A DNA stretch of 64,000 nt from Oscheius dolichura. Lineage: Eukaryota > Nematoda > Chromadorea > Rhabditida > Rhabditidae. The notes beneath the pieces are model-generated. The model was not told the DNA's origin, did no database searches, and was given only the letters and a program-made list of their open reading frames with translations. The position numbers and the translations under genes are program-made. The stretch spans positions 2,914,001-2,978,000 of the forward strand of contig OW051493.1 of assembly GCA_932521035.1 (NCBI GenBank). Reading direction: 5' to 3'. Positions 57,797-64,000 of the stretch are shown piece by piece. How positions within the stretch are numbered: the first letter of the stretch is position 1; each line of letters begins with the position of its first letter.

Positions 57797-59873
57797 TTAG
57801 CAAGGGCGATGATCAGCGGGTCGAGCACGAGGAGCACACTTAATAATATCGTCGACACGGAGAATTTGTTCAGCAGCTTCAGCAGCCGATGAGACCATAC
57901 AATATTTCACATTGAAGGATTCGATAATTCCAAGCTCAACAACGTCAGCAATTTCCCCTTTGTTGATATCTAAAAACAATCCCAATACCATAAAATATAA
58001 AAAGTCCTCACCAATTCCCATGTTATGTTTCCCCTGATTGTGGGCGGCACGTAATTGCGCAGTTAGTTCAGCACTATCCAATCCAGCATTATCCAGAATA
58101 ATAGATGGCAGCTGTGCTAAAGCTTTAGCAAATGCTTCGACTGCATATTGTTCTTTTCCAGATACCTGTAAGTGACGAGATTAATGTAACAAATAAGCAC
58201 CCATTTATATACGAATATTTAAAAAATCACTAACGTTCTGGCTTTCCTTCATTACGGCGCAGCTCATAAGCATTTCGGAGGCTCCAGCACCTGCCAAAAT
58301 TTTTGCTTCTTTCACATGAGTAATCAGGACACATAAGGCATCATGAAGAGAACGTTCCGATTCTTCAAGGATCTGTTGAGTTGCACCGCGAAGAACAATG
58401 GAACAGGCTTCGCCTAAATTAAAGAAATGTATATGCAAATATTCGCCTCACCAAGGGGAACCCCGCTAAATCTTAAAAGACGATCTTCTCCAATCATGAC
58501 TTCTTCGATGAGATCGCATGACCCGAATTTCACGGATTCCGGTGTATCGAAAGTAGAAGCAATTTCACCACCTGCAATAATAATGCAAGATAATTATTGA
58601 CTAACATACCTAAAACAAGCGCTAGCCGCTCAATTCCTTCAAAATCTGCGTGCTCAATGGCCATTATACCGGCATCAGCAAAGAGTTGCTCAGGATAATT
58701 GTAAATGAGCTGACGATTGATAAAAACATTGCATTTGTGTGCGATAATTTTATCGACCTACAAATTATAGTATATGAAATTGGTAAAGCTATACCTTTTC
58801 CTTCATTTTAACTTTTTCAGCAGCTTCGAGCTCGGCTACTTTAGCTACAGAATCAACGCGCACTCGCGAACCAAACACTTTAACTTTGTCTGTATCCATC
58901 GGAGTGTTGGCGATAAGAATTTTGGCTTTTTCCATACGACGCGGCTGATACATTCCGGGAAGTTTTTCTAATAAGAAGCCTGTACGACATTATGATACCA
59001 AAGGAAATAAAAACAAGCCTTCGTCCAAATAGGAGTCTTCCATTCCACCTCCCAACTTCTTAATTATTTGGATAGCTTCCAAATTACCAGACGCCTATGT
59101 AAAATTAAATAATATGTAAAGAAATCTTACCTTGAGTCTCATAACGGCGTCGACAGCCAAGTTTGCAAAATGATCAGAATGTTGATTCAATATTTTACTT
59201 GACAAAGTAGTCTTGGCTATTTTCATGAGATCATCACGAAGTTTTTCACTAAACAATTTTAATCAGAAGCTAATTTATGGAAAAAAAAACCTCGAAGAAG
59301 CACTGCTAGCGTTTCTCAGAGCGTCTTGTGCAATTTTAAGAGCCTTTCTGTAACCACCAATAATAGTTTGTGGATGAAGACGGTTATTCACTAGCTTTTC
59401 TGCCTAAAATTAAAAATGTAAATTTCGATGGCATTGTGTAGCACCTCTCTGAGTAATTCTGCGGCAAGCACAGTAACGGAGGTAGTTCCATCTCCAACTT
59501 CCGCATCCTGAGTCATGGACATATCTATAAAAAATAAATACATTTAGCAACAAATCGCAAACTAACCAACAAGAACCTTCGCGGCTGGATTGTCGACACC
59601 AATACTCTTTAGGATGGTTGCTCCATCATTAGTAACTTTTATGCCTTGACCATCTGCTCCGCTCAATAAAATTTTATCCTAAAACATTATTGACGATTTC
59701 ATGAACGTTAAATATAGCAATTGTTCGGTAAGAGCGCGTACCAATCCTTTAGGTCCAAGCGTGCTCTTAACCAAGTCGCCAATGGCAATAGCGCCAACAA
59801 ACGACGACATCCGAGCAGCTTCTCCGCGTTCTTGCTGCGCCTGTTCTTTCAAAAATTGCACCGGTAAAGCCAT
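57797..59873 (-). CDS. cct-2: T-complex chaperonin subunit beta (CCT2)
   Basis: CCT2 is one of eight subunits of the cytosolic TRiC/CCT ring that folds actin and tubulin with ATP. The start [20 protein letters not shown] continues with [20 protein letters not shown] (TCP-1 signature). [20 protein letters not shown] (the family has MDKIL, so the join lies there) and [20 protein letters not shown], the GDGTTS nucleotide-binding loop, follow. Next are [18 protein letters not shown] and [20 protein letters not shown]. Later parts include [20 protein letters not shown], and the C-terminus RPADHRPC closely matches the beta-subunit end RVPDHHPC. About nine introns, mostly 40-60 bp. The ATG is three bases after an ACTTTCAG acceptor. 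Confidence 0.96.
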
Positions 59874-60287
59874 CTTCTGAAAGTTGAAAATTAAAACAAT
59901 TAGCGATTAGTTGGTATATTTTGAGATATTCAAACAAATGAGCGCTCTAATTGTATACAAACGTAATTATAACTAATGACGATCAATATATGAAATTATT
60001 GGAGAAAAGACCAATGTAAAACAGTATATGAAATCGGCAGAATGAAGCCCTTAGCAAAGGAACTCCTTCTCGAATAAAAGGTTTGCAATGGGTTCTAGCG
60101 CGACAGCCCGACCTTTAAACAGCAGGGACGCTGTAAAAATGTAACAACTAGTAAAGGTAGCGAAAAGATCTAACGATTCAACAAAAGGAAATCGTGGAAA
60201 CTTATGGGCAAATATTTTAATAAACCCGTACAAATGTATACAAAACAAATACAAGAGATTTAATAAGAGCGGTTAAAAATATTAATA

Positions 60288-63200
60288 CTAATAGCCAAGG
60301 AAACGACTTCTGCCTTTAGTCGGATTGGAGACGGGCGAATTCCAGTGGGCGGATGATCCACGAGGACGCTTCTTCGTCTTATTTTGATTGAAAATTGGTT
60401 GATTGTGAGGCTGCAAATTATTATTATTAAACGAGTTTAAAAAGTTAATATTTATAGACAGTACTGAAGCAAAAAATATATCTTACGTTATCCATAGTTC
60501 CAAACATGGCTTCGTAATTTCTATTGTGATCTTTATACTGCTCGGTAGCTGTGCGATACAATGCAGTCCAGCTTGCCCATGCCGGAACTTGTTTCCGCGG
60601 TGCCCCCTAAAATAAAATAAAATGTTTCGAATATCCAACTCTTACCTCATCATCAGTCTCATCTCCACTTTCAAGATCTTCGATATTATAATTCTCAGCG
60701 GTAGAAGGCATGTAGATTTTTTCCTGCGTCATTTCGTAAGATGAGTTGTCTAATTCAGAATCGTCAACCTAAATATAACAGAAAATAGTCTTAATAAAAA
60801 CTTACATCCATAGTCGCGTTTAAAAGTTTGTTAACGGGCTTTCTATCTTGGAGATCTCCGGCTTTCTTTTCTTCCTCTTCAAGAGATTTTCTACGCTGTT
60901 CTTCCAACTCTCTGATTCTTCTTTCTTCAGCTTTTCTGAGATCAGCTTCTGCTTTTTGACGGGCTTCCTCTTTGATACGGGCTTCCTCTTTGATACGAGC
61001 TTCCTCTCTGATACGAGCTTCCTCTCTGACACGAGCTTCCTCTTTGACACGAGCTTCCTCTCTGACACGAGCTTCCTCTCTGACACGAGCTTCCTCTCTG
61101 AGGCGAGCTTCCTCTCTGAGACGAGCTTCTGCTTCACGTGCATGTTGTACAGCTTCTTTTCTTTCGTGATCTTTGCGCGACTTTTCAAAATCGGCCTGTT
61201 GTTGCTCATCCTTGCAGTTGAGATCACCCAGCAAAAGGCGTAATTGTTCATTTTTGAAATCGTCGTTTACTTTTCCAGGATGTGGTCTAAGCGAGTTATG
61301 TCATAATATAGTCTGTCAAGAAAAAAGACGATATTCAAAGGTCTAACGGACGCTCGTGGTGGGAGCCTCTGGCGTGCAAATTGCCGTAATTCCCCGTAGC
61401 GTTGTTGGAGGAAAATAGAGTACGATTTTACGTTTTTGATATGAAATGTTGTGTTTTTTTGCTTTACATATCCCTAGTATTTAGAGGACAAAAAAACACA
61501 ACATTTCATATTAAAAACGAGAAATAAATAAAATCAGAATTTTTTTCCTCCAACGACGCTACGAGGAATTACGACAATTTTCACGCCAGAGGCTCCCACC
61601 ACTAGCGTCCGTTAGACCTTTGAATATCGTCTTTTTTCTTGACAGACTATAATAAACAGTTCTCACTTTTTAATAGGAGACATCTTTTCTTTTTTAATGT
61701 CTGATTCCTCCTTTATTTCTTTCTTTCCAATTTCCGTTTTTGAAATGGTAGGAATCTTTCGAGGCAACTCCCGGATAGGCTGAAACACAAGCATGGATTG
61801 AACTTTTAAAATAACATACTGATTCAAAAGGTGGGCGGGCAACTTCTTTTGCATGCAATTCTTCAACTCTGGACTGCTTTGTAGGTCTTCTACCTGGCGT
61901 ACGAGGCGTGGGGGTAGAGTTAGCGAAAAGCTGTAAATATCGAGATTTCCATTAATCATTTTACTGCAAAATGCAAATTCACCTACCTGAACTCGACTAG
62001 CACCAGGCGTGCGTGGTATAACCAATCTTGCGGGACTATTTGGCTTGTTTCGCATTGGTGTGTTTCTTGCAGGACTAGTAGCTGTAGCGCGCACAGGAGT
62101 GTTAACAGCAGACGCTATACGGCTTCGAGCAGGACTTCGGTTCATACGTCGTACTTCTTCTTCGGCGATTTCACGTCTTCTCCGCTCTTCAGCTTTCCGT
62201 TCAGCTTCCACCCTTTGAAGTTCCAGGTTTTTGTGAACCTAAACTTTATTTGCGTGACCACAATTAGATAGAAAGCAACCTTTTGAACCTTTTCTTCACG
62301 CTCTTTTTTAGCTTTTTCCACCTTTCTCTGCTCTTGTTTTTCCTTTCGCTCCTGCGCTGCCTTCATTTTGGCTTCAAAATCGAGGATTCGCTCTTCCGCC
62401 TAAAAACTCTGGTCAAGGTATCCACAAAAGCACCTTTGTGGGAATGGGAGCCTTCGCGTTCCTAGTGGCAGCTCTAGTCTTTCTCATTTCCGGCTTTCGC
62501 GGAGTGTTTACAGAATCTACTTCAGCGGAAGATATCTTTTCTTTCTAAAAAAAATCAATGCATAAATATGATGCAAACATACTTTGATTTTATCACGGCC
62601 TTTACCAATCGTGTTCGAAGAAGGTGGTACATCAATTGCAGAGGCGGGTTCAAATACAGGCCTTGGCAATGGAGATGCAACGGTTGGCGTCATTGCCTCA
62701 ACCTTACAAGAATTAATTATTTCAACATTTCCAACCTTGATTTGCGACTCGGGAATAACTGGATGTACAAGGTTATCCAGGTTTTCGTGATTGGTCGTTT
62801 TTTCTTCATATTGCGATACCGTAGATTCCGCCATATTTGTATTATCCAGATGTGTATTTGTCTATAATACCACATAACCAAAAATAATTTAAATTTCTCA
62901 CTTGATTGGATTTTTTTCCAGTTCGGACAGTACTCATTGGCTCCTTCTTTATTTCAATAGGAGCAAAACTATCGAGCAGCCGAAACTTATTATTTCTTGG
63001 AATATTTACACGTCTTCCACTGATGTAAAATATTACATTTTCTAAGATAACTATCATACTTTTGACGTAAGTTGTCGGTGACCAAGTCTCGCTGTCTCCT
63101 CAGCCATTCAACATGCTCAACCATAGTATTTTGAAAGTTAGTAAAGGTAGTTTGAAACTCATTGAGATCATCGATCTTTAATTCTGTATTAATTCAAGAA

Positions 63201-63352
63201 TAGCAAACTAAACTCACTGAAAGAACTTGCGGAGGTTCCTGAAGACATTGTGGCAGGAGGATAAAAGTATCAGGCTTTCTTGCAATCTGATTATCGCTTG
63301 CAGATTTATTTCCTCTAACACCTCTAGCTGAATTGACCCTTGCACGAACCAT
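60288..63352 (-). CDS. icp-1: INCENP, chromosomal passenger complex scaffold
   Basis: INCENP anchors Aurora B kinase, survivin and borealin on centromeres and the spindle midzone. The N-terminus MVRARVNSARGVRGNKSASD leads to a helix FQNTMVEHVEWLRRQRDLVT, which fits the survivin/borealin-binding helix (human LEWLEEIQEEAER). The middle is Ser/Pro-rich and basic. A long charged helix (about 60830-61230) carries a six-residue repeat. The IN-box, which binds Aurora B, reads VPAWASWTALYRTATEQ, then YEAMFGTM and KKRPRGSSAHWNSPVSNP, close to human RRTSSAVWNSPP-type ends. The usual TSS Aurora site is GSS. Last residues are SRFLGY. The ATG is two bases after a CTTTTCAG acceptor. One intron holds a MITE. 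Confidence 0.88.
60955..61134 (-). repeat. 18-bp coding tandem repeat in INCENP
   Basis: About nine to ten imperfect copies of an 18-base unit (plus strand CTTCCTCTCTGACACGAG) encode repeats of the hexapeptide (V/I)(R/K)EEAR. Alternating blocks of basic and acidic residues with i to i+4 pairing predict a rigid single alpha helix, a known property of the INCENP central region. Unit differences are mostly one base, so copy number is likely to vary between strains. Confidence 0.85.
61307..61651. repeat. Near-palindromic MITE in an INCENP intron
   Basis: The 345-base element is an almost complete inverted repeat. Outer ends are TATAGTCTGTCAAGAAAAAA on plus at both sides (inverted). The arms remain similar inward through GTCTAACGGACGCTCGTGG / ACGCTAGTGGTGGGAGCC-type blocks to ATGAAATGTTGTGTTTTTTT, leaving about 30 bases of loop. 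Flanking TA on both sides fits a Tc1/mariner-type target duplication. No coding sequence. It lies wholly within an intron whose donor is about 61665 and acceptor about 61288. Confidence 0.85.
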
Positions 63353-63850
63353 TACTGAAAAGAAAACAATTCACAATGATATCACGGCAAAATATATAAA
63401 TCTAAATGCCAGCGGCACCCATTCGAACATAATATCTTGGCGCGTGTTCGGCAGAGCGCAATTACTCGTGCATGGAAACGCAAAAACGTGAATGGAGGCA
63501 ATATTCTTGAAGGTTGGAAAGTGTCAAAAGAATGAAATGCAGCAAGCGAGGAATACAGAAAAAATCGATAGCGATTGTCTACAAGCCTGCTATTATAAAA
63601 ATTTGTGAAAGATCCCATAAAAATGGAATGGCACCGTTTGTTTAGACAAGGCAGAAAAGGAAATGTCTTTAAAAAACGCTCTTTTTACAAAACGAAAAAA
63701 AACGCAGAACGTTGTAAAGAGCGGGGAGCGTGCCTCGTTGGGCAAAATTCACGCAGCTTTGTTTCCATGAAACAACTGTTTTCACAGTTCTTCTTTCATT
63801 GAAGACATGAACACTTGAAAAACAAAAACATGAACACATCTAAAATAATG
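63353..63850. other. Intergenic upstream of INCENP
   Basis: No supportable gene. A short plus frame (63605-63802) is Lys-rich from A-tracts. The stretch lies between the stop of a minus-strand gene and the INCENP start, and should contain the INCENP outron and perhaps its promoter. Confidence 0.45.
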
Positions 63851-64000
63851 TCAAAACTTTATTTTCTTCAATTTCTCTTCAACATCCTTTGTCTTTTCAT
63901 TTGTATCCCAAAGTTCATATGCACAGGTACTCTGGCAATTATCGTTTCTTGTCTGTTGATCAGGATTGTTAGGGAATCCCAACAGTTTTTGGCACAGTTC
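63851..64000 (-). CDS. Partial small cysteine-rich protein, cut by window edge
   Basis: The last exon reads from the edge ELCQKLLGFPNNPDQQTRND, then NCQSTCAYELWDTNEKTKDV and EEKLKKIKF-stop. The C-x3-C pair followed by a charged helix ending EKLKKI resembles the end of the small Cys-rich protein at 55951 (YCVTKCVDQF then MLEKLRKI). Both may be one nematode family of small secreted proteins. The 5' part lies outside the window, so a signal peptide cannot be checked. Confidence 0.5.
   Translation of the reverse strand, partial: ELCQKLLGFPNNPDQQTRNDNCQSTCAYELWDTNEKTKDVEEKLKKIKF

Overview
This is a eukaryotic, almost certainly nematode, genomic window with very compact genes. The evidence is a major-sperm-protein (MSP) domain gene, a nematode-style seven-helix receptor, many introns of about 40-55 bp, and a splice-acceptor-like YTTTCAG placed 0-20 bases before the start codon of nearly every gene, as expected for spliced-leader trans-splicing. 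I cannot name the genus. All multi-exon models below were assembled by hand from open frames and GT-AG borders, so outer limits are firmer than some inner borders.

Layout. 0.9-8.7 kb is a minus-strand block: two tandem, diverged CDC73/parafibromin genes, a small proline-rich gene and an MSP-domain gene with a lysine-rich tail. 10.2-15.0 kb (plus) is a UPF1-like SF1 helicase with an N-myristoylation-type start and an RGG/His-rich tail. 16.0-16.7 kb is an intronless STAR-family (QUA1-KH-QUA2) RNA-binding gene, facing an unrecognised minus-strand gene. About 18-25.8 kb is gene-poor, purine-rich DNA. 25.8-27.3 kb is a GPCR. 28.8-39.0 kb is one large agrin gene (NtA, follistatin/Kazal modules 1-8, two laminin-EGF, module 9, laminin-G, EGF, laminin-G). 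It carries an apparent alternative first exon and two small genes nested in its introns on the opposite strand: a small membrane protein and a neuropeptide precursor.

40-43.5 kb holds an unrecognised membrane-protein gene, a small secreted or anchored charged protein, a ~0.5 kb foldback repeat and a cysteine-rich unknown gene. 43.7-46.2 kb is malic enzyme; 48.0-48.7 kb a one-box HMG protein with a GC-AG intron; 48.8-51.4 kb a probable WDR18-PTRH2 operon; 51.7-52.5 kb a BTB protein; 52.8-55.5 kb a phospholipid-phosphatase-related membrane protein with another small gene nested in an intron. 56-63.4 kb is a minus-strand run: small Cys-rich secreted protein, small acidic protein, CCT2 chaperonin subunit and INCENP, the last carrying an 18-bp-repeat-coded helix and a near-palindromic TA-flanked MITE in an intron. 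The right edge cuts a gene that looks like a relative of the small Cys-rich protein.

Functionally the window is mostly single-copy housekeeping genes (Paf1 complex, chaperonin, chromosomal passenger complex, ribosome biogenesis, peptidyl-tRNA recycling, malate metabolism) mixed with neuromuscular and signalling genes (agrin, neuropeptide, GPCR, PLPPR-like). I saw no CRISPR, prokaryotic or viral genes. The most unusual items are the tandem CDC73 pair, the agrin locus with nested genes and alternative promoter, and the unrecognised neuropeptide precursor.
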